Assembly (NCBI GenBank): GCA_947568835.1
Contig: OX387606.1
Coordinates: 17,050,001 to 17,114,000, forward strand
Length of the DNA: 64,000 nucleotides
From: Protonemura montana
Taxonomy: Eukaryota > Arthropoda > Insecta > Plecoptera > Nemouridae
Direction: 5' to 3'
The notes beneath the pieces were generated by a model. The model was given only the letters and a program-made list of their open reading frames with translations. It was not told the DNA's origin and did no database searches. The stretch's first letter is position 1, and each line of letters starts with the position of its first letter. The translations under genes were made by a program, and so were the position numbers. Shown here piece by piece: positions 1 to 12,416 of this stretch.

Positions 1-2174
1 GGATGCTCCTGTTCTAGAAACCGAGATCTAATTTCTGTGGCACATAGAAAAGACATAACAAATATTTTACAACACGATCTGTCTTTTTGGGAAAAATAAG
101 ATCAAATTATGCCGTCCAAAGAAAAGTGGTACTCCAAGCGGCTGTCGACATCTTTTGGTCGAAGTACTGACTCGCACAAATGGCTTTTTTTAGGACATTG
201 CAATTGAATTCAGACGATCCTTATCAGCAGAAATGAAATATATGTATTTTTTACTGTCAGGGTGACCAACGCATGATATAAAAACAGCCAAGATAAATAA
301 AATATGCACAGTTAAATCAGTTGTCAGCATGACGATTGTGCAATTGTTATAAAATGCCTGAAATTTCGTAATTTGATCAAATAATGAAAAACATAGAAAT
401 ACAGTATCGGATCAGTTCGTCCATATGTATAATATGCGTATAATCGGAGGTAATTATTTCTTTTTTTTTCAAAGAGATTTATACAATAATGTACAATGTC
501 TGAGTATTCAATTCCATACTTCCATTCACATCCCTTTTGTTATAAATTCCCTAAAACTTTTTACATTTTCATCCCTTTTTCGTCATTACACTTTTCAGCA
601 CCTCTTTCTTCAATCCCAATCCATTTCTTTCATAATTTTTGACGTGACTACGTCTTAAAGCGCATTATGTAGGGAGGCATGTACGGATTTGCTCTCCAAA
701 ATGGCACATGTGTAACAAGCCCTACAGCCTACAGGAAACAAAGGACAGAGTGCGACTTATTATCATTCAATAGTTCAGATAATTCTCTAGAAGTACTTTT
801 TTTTTCTATAAACTAAATATTGGAGACGTGAGAGGAGGTGGCGTTTTTAGCACTTGTCATTAGACTAATGCAAAATAAAATATATATATCGCAAGATGAC
901 ACTTCCATCCCAATTTGTAAAGTCCCTCAGGATGTAAATTAGATATGAAAACACAACACACATAAAGAGAGATGTAAAACTTGCAAGTGAAGTATGGTCA
1001 GTACTGTAGTTGACCTACGTGCCTACGCGGTAGTTGAACGTAGTCATGCTTAAACATCGGCCGTATCAATAAGATACAGCTACACCCGTTTTTTATTATT
1101 ACTTCAGCTCTGAGTTTTATGGACCTTCACCGTCCCTAAATTAACACAAACTCATCCAATGCCAGCCCGATCGCGAAGACGCAGAGAGAAATTTGATAAG
1201 CACCATAAAATATTTCATTTAACATTTTCCGATATCTGTATTCAACGGTATGAGCGGGATTTTCGACAAGGTTATTGGGTTTTAATGTTGATCAGATCAT
1301 GGTTTATGGCAAGGGAAACTGCTGGAGGGTGCAACATTTAAATGTATTTGCTTCGGATTACCCCACGATTCGGCTCTGATTGCATCGCCCGCTATGATCC
1401 TGATTTCCTTCGTCCCCGCTACCCCCCACCCCTCAACGCCGTCCTTCCACCTCAAACGCTCCACGAGGGCTCGACTCCGAGCATGTCTCCACTCGAAGAA
1501 CGTACGCTTAGTTTTTTTTCCTATCAATTTAAATTCATGTCCATTTTCCCCCCTAAACGATGCCTTCTCTCATTTATCTCCCATCTCGCAATCCACCCCA
1601 AAAGGATTTGTAAATATATGTTAACCTTGTTATTTTCCTTCTTTTTCTTTAATCTCCCAATTTTCATTATGAAATTTTCGTAGTAATGCTTGTGTCCTTT
1701 ATGTCTGTTATTTCATTTTCTTCCTCGTTTTGACTAACTTTGCGTTCATCATTCTCGTATTTTTCTTTTTTCTCATCGTTGTTTCTATCTTTCATTCCAT
1801 TCCCTTCCTTATTAACCTCATTTTCAAGGACATTTTTTCCTATTGCCTTAATCATCGTTCCTTATCATTTAAATTAATTTATCCAATAGTTTATTTTTTT
1901 TCCTCGAATATTTATTCTCTTTCTCCTTAGCTCTTTTTTTTTCGTTAATTCTCTAATATATTATGTAATATAAGTATATAATATAATTATAAGTAATAAC
2001 CAAAAGGAAAACACTACAAACTGGGCCTTCGGTGCCTTGCGTCAAATCATCGGTAAAATGGTTCTTAGGTTAGGATGAGGGTGCTATTGTTTCTAGTTTA
2101 ATGACCGCTCGGTGTATCTGGGGTTGATGGTTTGTTTGTATAGACGTACACAATGCAATTAAAAATACATCCAC
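1..2174. other. AT-rich stretch without a supported gene
   Basis: Only short reading frames occur here, and none resembles a known family. Positions 460-660 and 1,500-1,930 are strongly T/pyrimidine-rich on this strand. The frames they contain are low-complexity (F/S/L on one strand, K/E/N on the other), as expected from base composition alone. I see no RNA gene and no clear transposon ends. Confidence 0.6.
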
Positions 2175-2562
2175 TTTGACAAAAACTATTTTAACTGGGT
2201 TTTGAATGCTAAGTACAGAACAACTAAACTTCCCAACGTTTCGTAAAAAGTAACAGGTACAAGTTACGAAACGTTGGAAAAATGTAGTTGTTCTTTACTT
2301 AGCATTCAAAACCCAGTTGAAATAGTTTTTGTCAAAACTAGTGCTAAGGTTACATCAAGTAAACATGAGTCTAAAAACAATCATAATATACCCACATTAT
2401 GATGGTTTTTAGACTCATGTCTACTTGATTTATCCTTAGCACTAGTTTTAAGAAAAACTATTTAAAATGGGTTTTGAATGCTAAGTAAAGGACAACTAAA
2501 TTCCCAACTAAATTTAGTTGTCCTTTCCTTGGCATTCAAAACCATTTCAAATAGTTTTTCTT
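2175..2562. repeat. three consecutive large palindromes (foldback-like element)
   Basis: Three imperfect hairpins lie end to end: about 2175-2336, 2334-2450 and 2450-2562. Palindrome 1 has arms of about 70 nt around an 18-nt centre. Palindrome 2 has arms of about 54 nt around ATACCCAC. Palindrome 3 has arms of about 50 nt around a 7-nt centre. Palindromes 1 and 3 are related: both arms contain GGGTTTTGAATGCTAAGTA and ACAACTAAA. The right arm of 1 can therefore also pair with the left arm of 3, enclosing palindrome 2. No coding potential is seen. A foldback transposon, nested MITEs or a hairpin-RNA locus are all possible. Confidence 0.85.
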
Positions 2563-2667
2563 ATATTTCCACATTCTTTCACCTGGCCGCTGGCAATAAC
2601 ATCCTGCAACTTAATTCCCCACAAGCACATTCCTGCTAATGGGTCCCTTGTTGCTTAACCTGTACAG

Positions 2668-2797
2668 GTACAGCCAGACGTTGCTCGAGAGAGTGGCCAG
2701 CTTCCAGCCTGTCTGTCAGCCAAACGGGTTGTCGAGCGGCGACAACAACATGAGCCGGGAATCGCAGTCTGGACGGTGCGAGTCGCACGCCGACTAA
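2668..2797 (+). CDS. possible terminal coding exon of an unknown gene
   Basis: An AG acceptor at 2666-2667 is followed by an open frame of 43 codons ending in TAA at 2795-2797. The stretch is much richer in GC than its surroundings. The deduced peptide is hydrophilic, rich in S, Q and E, and ends ...CESHAD. I do not recognise a family and found no convincing upstream exon in frame. It could be the last exon of a gene starting before the window, or chance. Confidence 0.2.
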
Positions 2798-5087
2798 ATG
2801 CAACGACTTGAAGCGGTTTTGATGTCGAGTTTACTTTGCGAAGAGTTTATGTGGGGTTGACTAGTGCATGCATTAAGATTTTTTTACAGAGTGACTCCCG
2901 TATTCGAATCATGTCATGTGTAATCATTTTTAGTAAATCGTCAGTTCACTCGGTAGGCCGGCTCAGTTATCGTTCTGTCGATCTTGTTAGTACCTGAGGA
3001 TGGCATGGATGAGCTGAAAACTAGTTTCAGCTGGTTTGCAGAGTAGTTTTAATGTCTGTTTGAATAGGGTATAGAGGTCAGTCTGTTTGAGGCAGTGCAA
3101 GAAACAAGATGTTGCTGCTTGATATTGAAGGGGACAATTGGGATACCTGCGTGTGCTCCTACGATTAAAATCGTAATTACGAAACGGGAATTTAGTGTGA
3201 TGTTTAGTTTCTTGTCGTGGATCTGTGCGTGTGTTAGTTCATTGCCTCTCTCTTTTCGTTGTCAAATCGCGAGATTTATTTTGGGAGATAAACGCGTATC
3301 TTTTGCATCGAGTCATTTCTCTGTGGCTGTGATTTTAAATATCATGTAAACTGCATGCACTTTCTTAGGAGCTTGTGTAGATCGGTTGGTTTTGTTTTCT
3401 GGAAGTGTTCGAAGAATGGAAACATCCCAGAAATCGAAAAAGAAATTTGAAGATAAGGAGATGATCCATCTGACAGCTGTCTTGTACTTGACCTCAACAA
3501 GCAGCGATGCTGATTGGAGCTTCGGTGAGTCGGTTACATATTTCCACCCCTACTAACCACGGGACTTTTACGGCTTGGCTCAGCCGGACGTACTCAACCT
3601 CACGGAAAGGTGTGATGATGACTCAACTCAAGAAAAATCCATGATTTTATTGCATTGTATGCATTTTTTTGTGGATGCTTGTAATATTGCTGGCATTCAA
3701 TTACTTCAGGTTACTATCCCTTTAACTCTTTCTCAAACAAAAAGAGTGGGGCACTCCACTCGTGATCATTTGATCACTGGAGAAAACACAACAATAATTA
3801 TTTCGCCTTTTCTTGTCGAGAGAAATATGCACAAATAGTGAAACTAAATTCCACAGATTTTCTTCCGCAACAATACAACTTAACCATTCATAATTAGACC
3901 AACTGCAAGCGATCGCACTTTTACAATATCATCAACAACATCAACAACAATTTAGCCGATTTTGGGGGCAAGTTGGGATGATTAGTGCAGCTCAGAGGTG
4001 GAAAGGTTGTCTAAGCTGCTGGTGGCATGTCAGCATCTACCATGCTGCTGCTCATGGCGGATAAAATAAAGAATAATCGATACTTTTCTGCACCAACAAA
4101 CTAATCGGTACAAATACTCATCTAGACTCACTCCACAATATTTCAAGATCTGAACTTCTGCGTTCTTTATTGACCTTTTTTGAGATAGGGTCTCGAAAAG
4201 CATAGGATATATCGAATAGGAGAGTTACAAATAACTGGGCACATTTGGTAGAATTTTAATATGCATAGACAAATTACCTAGTTGTGTATATAGTGTCACT
4301 CCATGTAATAAAGTACCAGTATACAGTCAATCCACGGAGTCGGATACCAATTCAAACTCAACTAGAGACATGTTTTTTGCCTTAAACGCTAGTAGAACAA
4401 AATTTATGCAGAGGACTTTGACAAAGTATCTTATGTCATGGGCTGGACTGTTGTGGTACTACATGACACAGAAGACATATTTTTGATCAAAATATACTAC
4501 ACATTATTATGATAACATATAGTTGAAGCATAGTTTCGTATTTATTTTCCGGGCTTCCTTTTGTGTCGCATCGTCATAACATGAAATTTGATAACAATAT
4601 TTTTTTTATAAACTGAAAAGGGTATTAGTTTCGGATAGATTATTTGTTGACAAACATGCGAATAGTTAGGTAAACGCAAAGAAAATTGCTTTCAACGAAA
4701 TATGTATTATATTTTTGATGGCTCTTCGCGGCGTTGAGCGGCATTAAAAGGTCATTTCGAATATCGGCCATTCAAAGAACGTGACGAAAACAGAGTGGTA
4801 GTCCATGCGTGGGAAATGGTTAGGTACTCAATATACGTCAAATACAGTACACCTGTACTGGCAAGATACGGAAACTAGAATAGAGTAGAAATTAAATTGA
4901 ATTACATCTTCCAGAGCTAATTTCCTACAGTAAATCACAAGTAACGTTTTTTCCAAATCTGGATTTTAGTAAAACTTTCACTCAACGAAGCGTCAAACGC
5001 ACTCAAGTGACAAATGTCTGAAGTTTAAAGCGTTTAGAAAATTGAAAATTTTTATTAGCTACTGCGTTGATGCCGAGATCTCGCATC
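2798..5087. other. intergenic region without a supported gene
   Basis: There is no recognisable protein family or RNA. The only exon-like item is an ATG at 3417 with 36 codons running into a good GTGAGT donor at 3524; I could not join it in frame to a later exon. The rest is AT-rich with short random frames. Confidence 0.55.
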
Positions 5088-8000
5088 ATGAGAATACTAG
5101 CATTACATGACAGTTTCATTATTACAACATGTGTAATTGTTTGTGTTACAATGTCGAACGGATTGATTGATGGCATACTTCGAGAAGATTTCTTAAGCTT
5201 ACTCGAACGCTGGGACTTGAAGTTTATATCGATCTATCGTATTGAACAACCAGGTATGGGCCAAACAAAGAAAGGATAATTGATTAAAAATAAGATATTA
5301 ACCAGGAATTAACAACGTTATTCAGTAAGTTTTTACAGAATTTCCCAGAATGCGTACCAATCATGAAACAAGAGTCAAGGAATTGAAGCAAATGTTGGTA
5401 TAATATTTGAAGACAAAGTTAAAAACCTATTTTCCAGTTCATCTTCAAGTCATCAAAAACCAAGCTGTATTAACATCATTTTTGCGTAACTGTATGAATC
5501 AAAACATACGTGTGAATACACTATCAAGTAATGAGACCCATCATTCAATCAATACCTTTGGGAAAGGAGCTATATTTTATGACATCTCGACGCAGTCTCG
5601 AGGGAAAATTGTCGGGGAGGTAATGCAAAGAAATTATTTGTCAGTAAAATTCGTTAATAATAAAACATATTTTCCCTCCAAAACATAAAAACGTAATTTA
5701 TTAACACAAAGATTCAGCTTATCGTGCAGTCGAGCAGCAGCCGACCTCTCTTCCTATACTCGCTGCGCGACACCTCGCTGCCCACCTGGCTGCGCACGAC
5801 ACGCACCCCTTTCACCTCCAACGTGTACGTCATCTTGCGAGACGAGCAGCATCCAGGGACGCTCACCTTGCAAGGAGTCTACCACCTTCACGAAGAAAGC
5901 GATCAGTTGACGGTCGACCTCGTGGGCAGGGGGATGCATCAAGGACCAACCAATCGGTGGACTTTCTTCGGGTCGAAGGTTGATGTCCTGAGACGGGCAG
6001 ATCTTCAAGGTCTTCAGATTAGAACAATCTTTCCTGCCGTACGGTTATCATGCTTTTTTACCTGATAGTACTTTGAATGCGTATATCCGTCATTCTTCTT
6101 CGGTATTTTCTTCTATATTTCAGCTTATTTACTTGCCGGACACGAATGGAATGAAGAATTTATTCGAAAATATTCGTAGTATAGTAACCGTGACTTTCCG
6201 TGTAATAAATGCCAGGTAACAAATCAGCAGTGTGTGAGATGTGAGAGATCTGGCTTAATATTAGCAACCTGCTTTTTTTGGTTACATTCCTTAATTGGTG
6301 CAGCAGCACCTATACTAGCTCACTACGACAGTGCTAATGTTAAAATGTCTTCCAAAAAAATGGCTAGGTTATAGGAACCGTTGTTCGAGTGTTTAGACAT
6401 TTAATTTCGTTATTGCTCATAGATTACTCGCATTTGAGACTGGCTTACGCTACCGTTACCACGTGCTGTTGGCTTGTATCAGGAAGTTTAACTTAAACTC
6501 TGGCTCTCTGCTTTATCTATAAACGCAATGGCCTAGTGTAAACCTTCTAATTTCTGAATTCCACATCTGACAGACCTCTACAGTACACCAAAGACCGATT
6601 CTTTTCGTTTCTGTATCGCGTTCATGGCATACGTTTTTGTACCTCCACCCAGCGTCGAACCCGTGGTCGTGCACGAGGCGAACATTGTGGGCAGCCGGAA
6701 CGCTGATGGCGCCTGGACAGGCTCCATAGGGATGCTGCAGCGTCAAGAGGCCGATATCTCGTCGGTCATGTTCTCCGCGTCTCCAGAAAACGTAGATGTG
6801 GTCGACGCGTCGCATCCGTACATTTATGCGAAGTAAATTTTTGCAGCCAATATACTAGCAAGCGCAAAGTGCCTGAGAGAGATTTATTTCTAGAATTTTA
6901 GCACACATTTTTATGAACCTTTTACTTTTCATCGGAATCTAAAAACATGTTTTGTTTTGTTTTTTGTTTTGTTTTTGTCAAGCATGCCCTGAAATCCAAT
7001 TCGTGGATTTAAAATATAAGTGTGAGAAAATAACAAAGGTCACTTATCTTGGTCACTTATTGTGGTCGCGCTTTTATTTCAGGAACTACTTTTTCTTCCG
7101 CAAGCCCACGTTTGAGTTCTCGCTCGGCGTGACTCTAGAGGTGTTCTCGCCTCAATTGTGGCTCGTATCTTGTCTGGCCTTGCTTTCTTTGGCTGCTGCA
7201 TTATCATTAATAGGCTTCGTTACCCAGAAATTTAGCTTTGAAAACTCTTTTGACATCAGCAAAAACATCCTAGAAGTTTTGGGAGACGTATGTTTGCAAG
7301 GTAAAAAAGCCCACGGTGAATATACCTAGATGAAAAAAAATAAGACTTTATCTTAAAATGAACTTTTCAGGCTGGAATCTCATGCCTGTCTCCCAGTCGG
7401 GCCTTGTGATCGTTATGGTTTCGATCCTGCTTGGCTACATTTTGAATCAACTCTATGTGAACCAGCTGACTGCAGGGCTGTCTGCTGACAACGCCCCGCT
7501 ACCTTTCCAAACGATGGAGGAGATGGTGACCGTGAAATCTCACTTGCCGATGGTGTTTCGCGGTAGCTGGACCCACGTTGCAGCCCAGGTGTAGCATAGG
7601 AACTTACAGCAGTTAAGAGGGTCTCAGGCCCTGTTTGTATTAGTCCGATGAGAATTAAACAGTTTGTTTATCTGTTGTTTGTTTGGCAACAGCCGATCAG
7701 ATTTTTTTTTTTTTTTTTTTTCAAGATGTGTTGATTATTTGTTAAGAATTGGAAGTACTTTTTACTAACTGACCGTTAACAAAGAAACATATCTTTGATT
7801 GGCTGTTGAGAAGCAAATAACAAATATGAAAAACCGGCTCTTTTAATGCTCAAAGTCTCAATGCTAATCAAACCCAAACGTGGTTCAGATACGTTCTGCA
7901 CCACTTGAGCGTAGTTTTGGTTTGATTTTTGGTAAATCCCGATAAATTCATTAGTTTGCATTTTCTTTCGTTTAATGATAAAATTGTAAAATGTAAAATG

Positions 8001-8706
8001 TAGCAAATTTCTATTCAAGGTGGCAACAGAGGGTCCGTATAAAATCTTGAACGAACTCTTGGAAAAGCACGGCATTAATGCGTACTTTAATAACGTCCGA
8101 GCTGCAGTACAGCGTATCTGTCAAGAGAAGGTGGTCATGTTTATTTGGGACATCAATATAAGACCGCTATTAAGTAAAATGAATTGCACAATCGTGTCTA
8201 CAAATGTGGGGATATTACCACGGTATCTGTCTCTAGGGGCTACGAAAAACTATCCGTATTTACCCCAAATCAACTTCTTGTAAGTACTGTGAGTGGCTTC
8301 GAGTTTTAAGCCAAACTTAAAGTTATTCGTATGGAAAAACTTGTGGCACAGAGCTTACGTGTTAATTTTTTTCTAGCTCGCATAAGTAGATTTTTTTAGA
8401 TTTAGTTCTGTTTTGATGTGTGATTAAAATGTAATTGATCGTAAAATCTTTCTGTTCAGCTTACGACGAATAACAGAAGGTGGAATAGTCCAACGATTCC
8501 TCAGACATTTTGAAATGGACGAGGTTGCTGAGAGTGGATTTAAGGAAATTGAATTTTCCAACGTGGTTCCGTTTCTTCTTCTCTACGGAACAGCGCTTGG
8601 CGCTAGCTGCTTAATTTTAGTATGCGAGGTCTTGTGTAGAAAGTTTAGAAACTGCTTAGGGAAAGACACGGGCTCAGGTCCCAAGAAATCTGAATTTTTT
8701 ATGTAA
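5088..8706 (+). CDS. ionotropic receptor (IR) copy 1, complete, nine exons
   Basis: Predicted chemosensory ligand-gated cation channel of the iGluR-related IR family, acting in the plasma membrane of sensory neurons. Exons by splice sites: 5088-5253, 5438-5619, 5730-6038, 6124-6215, 6653-6832, 7083-7300, 7371-7588, 8020-8279, 8460-8706; phases agree and give 623 residues, a usual IR length. The start at 5088 is preferred over 5067 because it aligns with the start of the paralogue at 43.8 kb and opens a hydrophobic signal-peptide-like segment. The first ligand-binding half ends around ADLQGLQIRTIFPA (exon 3). Exon 6 carries the first membrane segment, starting KNYFFFRKPTFEFSL. Exon 7 carries the pore region and the next helix (GLVIVMVSILLGYILNQLY, then LTAGLSADNAPLPF). 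Exon 8 is the second lobe and exon 9 the last membrane helix (VVPFLLLYGTALGAS). The canonical SYTANLAAF is absent, as is common in IRs. The ligand is unknown. Confidence 0.92.
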
Positions 8707-8750
8707 CACATGTGCTAAGACTTAAAGTTTATTTCACCATTTAAAACACC

Positions 8751-8756
8751 AATAAA
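8751..8756 (+). terminator. poly(A) signal of IR copy 1
   Basis: AATAAA lies 45 nt after the IR stop codon. This leaves under 300 nt to the 3' end of the convergent GR gene on the other strand. Confidence 0.5.
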
Positions 8757-9000
8757 ATAGAATGTATTAACCACGCAGATAAAGCGATTTAATTTGTTAA
8801 CATCTACACACTTTGGTTTAAATTAATAGAGTTACTGCTCAAATTCACTGTGACTACAAATTTAAAGTGTTAGGTGATGTCAAATTTGTAATACAATCTA
8901 GATAAATATAATTTGCGTGCTGTCTGAAGCGAGGAGTCTATTGAGATGCCAGTTGAAGTACACCTTCCAGTATTTTCATTTGACCTTCATCAGAAAGGTG

Positions 9001-11806
9001 CTATGCTGTAGTTCCATTCTGCCCTGGAATCTTTCCAACGCCACAGAGGTCAGAGTTGGAGGCAGAAATGGATTGGAACAGCACCACCAGGAAGGTGGCG
9101 AACGCCGACAGAATCTGCCAACAAATACACCATTTTTAATTGTGTGAGCCACCAAACAAGCAAGGAGTTCCCTCGTCACTTTCTTAACACTTTCTGTCAA
9201 TAAGAAATCTTCAACTCCATGGAAAAACTGGTGACATGAAGCACCGCTTACAGAAGAAAAGGAAACCAATCGCCTTCATTTAATTTAATTCTACAAGACA
9301 AATAATGACTGACCCTAAATTGCTGGAGATTCAAAGCAATCGCCCATTTTGCCCTTCCAATTTTCCGGATAAATCATGGGTCATTTATCTCTCAAATACT
9401 TACGGAGACTACAAGACCCCTGTCAACGTTGTAGTATCCTCCAAGGTTGATAGCAGCGTTGTGCACGCCCACGGATATCTCGAAGGTTTCAAGCTAAAGA
9501 AAAATAACGGGAAGTATACAAAGAATAAGACAACAATTGATTCGAATTTGCACAAATGTCCAGTTCTTAGTAATATCGAATTATTTGTACCTGTCTCTGA
9601 ATTTCAGGTTTATCCACTTCAATCTCAATGAGACTATTCCTGAATTTTCCGCTTACCTGGAAAAAATCTTGCAGGGTCAGTTCAAGATCAAGGGAGTAGA
9701 AATGTACATCCTATATGTTTTGCTAGCTCAATCTCATAAAAGTCAAAAAGTACTCTGTGACTCACTGCTTCAGTAGCAAGACTGGCGGCGTGACAGAAGA
9801 TCTGTATCGAGCCCAACGCGAGAAAAGCAAACATTGCCACCCCTAAAAGGGACTTGTAGCCGCAAGAGTTGGCCCAAAGCGTGGCGCCCTGGAAGCAATG
9901 CAGTTGATGCGATGTGAATTGATCTGTCTCCGACGGTCCGCTCAATTAATCATACAAAACCAAAGCAATTTCAGAATGTTGAAAAATTAACAAAATTATT
10001 CCATTTTATTACGTGTTATTTAGAGAAAAAATTTGAAAGCACTTTGAAACAATAAATTATAGCTTTAAAATTGTTTGTAAATATTTAGATGCAAATGTGT
10101 AAGGGGGAAACTTTTAACAGTATCCGTACCTGAAACGCAGACAGTAGCATCTCTGTGAGCCACATACTGATTATGACGTTGAAAACCGAACAGAAAATGG
10201 TGCCGATGTCACCAGTGAGCTTACTTAGTCGCAACCAGCAACGGTGGTAGTTGTGGACCACGAACTCTCTGATTGCTCCTGATTTGTTGACATCCTGCAA
10301 GAGTCGGCGGTGATCACAATAAGTGACCTCACAAGCTAATCCAGGGATATGATTCTAGGATAGCGATACCATTTAATAGTGAGGAAAACTAATAATCGGC
10401 GCATTTTATTATAACGTTGTGGTTAACTCAATTATTCGTGAGTAAGATGTTCTACTTAAACAAAACGAATTGAAATGCTGCGATCGCAGCATGAGATTGG
10501 CAATCGTCAGAATATACAACAATCTCTCTTGAATTATGAATTGGAAAATGGGAAAACTTTAAGTAGTTTAGTGCTGCATCATGATCTAACGTTCTAAACC
10601 GTTTTTAAACTAGATATTAAAATGTGCAAAAATTAGACCAGCTTCAAGTCGGTACGTGTACGCTTCTCCGAAGGGAAAAAGCCTGCAAAAAAATCACTGA
10701 ACAGACTTCACAGAATAATTTTCAATTACCTCCTTTAACCTCTTGGCTAGCTGATCTGCCGCCTTCACATGTGCCATGCACAACAAGACCCAAACAGCCA
10801 GAAATACGTTGACCTGGTTCATTGCGTAAGTGTACACCAGAGTGCCCAAATATCTCCCCCTGGACAACGGGCGCACGTGGAGAACCAAACTGCACACAGT
10901 AGAACTAACCACGACAAGCACAATTACCACTGAGGCCAGGCGACGCATATTCAATCGCAGGGGGTGGCGAGTAACCTTCATGAATCGAGTCTGCATAATA
11001 AAAACAGTACCACCGATAAGAAACTTGTATTAATGTTATAAGAAATACTGGCGTCATTGATTTCACAAACCTGAAACTCGTCCCAGTCTTTGAGAAAGCT
11101 CACGATGTGACCCATACGGGCCCAGTGCAGAGGAGCGTTGAGCAAGGGCGGCACCGAGTAAGCCACATACATGTACATGTAGACGAGTCTAGTTGAAGAT
11201 ACCACACCTCGAGATAGCTCGGCTCTCAACAGTAACATGGACCGACACAGAAGCGCAACAACGAATAGATATATTCCGGCTGGGAAGGCAGCTCGTAGAA
11301 CGAAGACGGCGACTCTTTTTGCTTCGGAAACTGCGTACAGACAACAAAAATAGGAGAGATTTAGATTTAGTATATGAAGAAACGGTTGCACCTGCTATCT
11401 AAGAATCGTGGTTTAGATTCGTTAAACATTAAAAACATACTGAAAATGGAAATACCAGCGCGGTAATAAGTTATACGTTATTAAAAACATGTTTTCCCGT
11501 TAACTAAATTTTTCATTCGATTTGATAATAGGAAAACACGGAAACAATGCGCACGGAATGCAGTTATATGTTTGGGTGCCAACTCAATGAATTGTAACCT
11601 GCAGCTGGCTGCTCTGAGAAGATGGGCAGCAAGCCCATTGTCTTTAGCGCCAGCCACGCGGGCTGCAACTGAACTAGGAGTGACAATTGTGAGGTGTCTC
11701 TGCTTTCAGTAGTCTCTGGCTTCTTTTCGCGTACAAGAAAAACACTTTTTTGAGTCCCGAAACTATCTCTCCCTAGAGGATAGTCAAGGAACGTTTTGAC
11801 TTGCAT
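9001..11806 (-). CDS. gustatory receptor (GR) A, complete, eight exons
   Basis: Seven-transmembrane insect-type gustatory receptor, a family known to form ligand-gated cation channels with cytoplasmic N-termini in taste neurons. Exons 5' to 3': 11599-11806, 11071-11330, 10730-10990, 10130-10294, 9766-9888, 9591-9656, 9404-9493, 9001-9114; all junctions are in frame (intron 1 phase 1, the rest phase 0), giving 428 residues. Landmarks shared with its neighbours: QLQPAWLALKTMGLLPI in exon 1, FLKDWDEFQ ending exon 2, AVWVLLC in exon 3, a WLRLSKLTGDIGTIF helix in exon 4, HAASLATEA ending exon 5, and FATFLVVLFQS in the last exon. That last motif is the GR TM7 signature with F for the usual Y and S for the final F. 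The start at 11806 (MQVKT) aligns with the starts of genes C and D; an upstream in-frame ATG exists at 11884. Confidence 0.9.
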
Positions 11807-12416
11807 GTTGGTGTCCGCTGGCAGATTCTTATGCTGGATGTTGAATGTTGTATGTTGGACTGTAGCGTGCAGCTTTATTTGCATTGCATTTATATGTAGA
11901 ACAAAAATTAATAATTCAACTCGTAATTACATTTGACATTGACAGAAAACACGCATAAACTGTTGTTTTAATTTGAAGCTTAATGAATATTTTAATTTGC
12001 TGGTTTCAGTGAGATCCCAAACCAGTTCTTGGGAAATATCGAATACTCATTGAATATTTTCGCATTTTTGTCAATCGACAATCTTGGCTTTAATCTAAAT
12101 GGTGTGTACTTCAAGTTTTAAAGTTTTTAGCTTAAAAATTGAGATTTATTTATCAGAAAAGAGTTTTATTTCTCTCAATAATGCTGGACACGGTGGTACT
12201 TGTAAATCAAGTGCTCGTCCAATAATGTAACATTGGGAAGTTCCTGGAAAAACGGAGAAATAAAGGGTCACTTGAACAATGCTATTTATTTAAGCTTTTT
12301 TACAACAATTAGTTTACGTAAATTTGATAGTACATGCAAAGACACATTAAATATAACAAAGGGCTCGCTGAAAAAAACCCAGAGACCAAGACATATTCTC
12401 AATTTCAACGTCTCAC

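Noticed and set aside
425-1930. Several frames of 60-110 codons at the left end
   Set aside because: They follow from T-rich low-complexity DNA. No family resemblance, splice structure or codon signal supports them.
3417-3838. Two exon-like plus-strand frames (ATG at 3417 with GTGAGT donor; GC-richer frame from 3575)
   Set aside because: Their phases do not match through any AG that I can see, and neither resembles a known protein.
6124-6215. In-frame TAG at 6177-6179 in exon 4 of IR copy 1, where the paralogue has TGG
   Set aside because: This appears only in the wrong frame. Exon 3 ends on a codon boundary at 6038, so exon 4 reads LIYLPDTNGMKNLF in copy 1 and VLYLPDTRGMKKLF in copy 2, with no stop.
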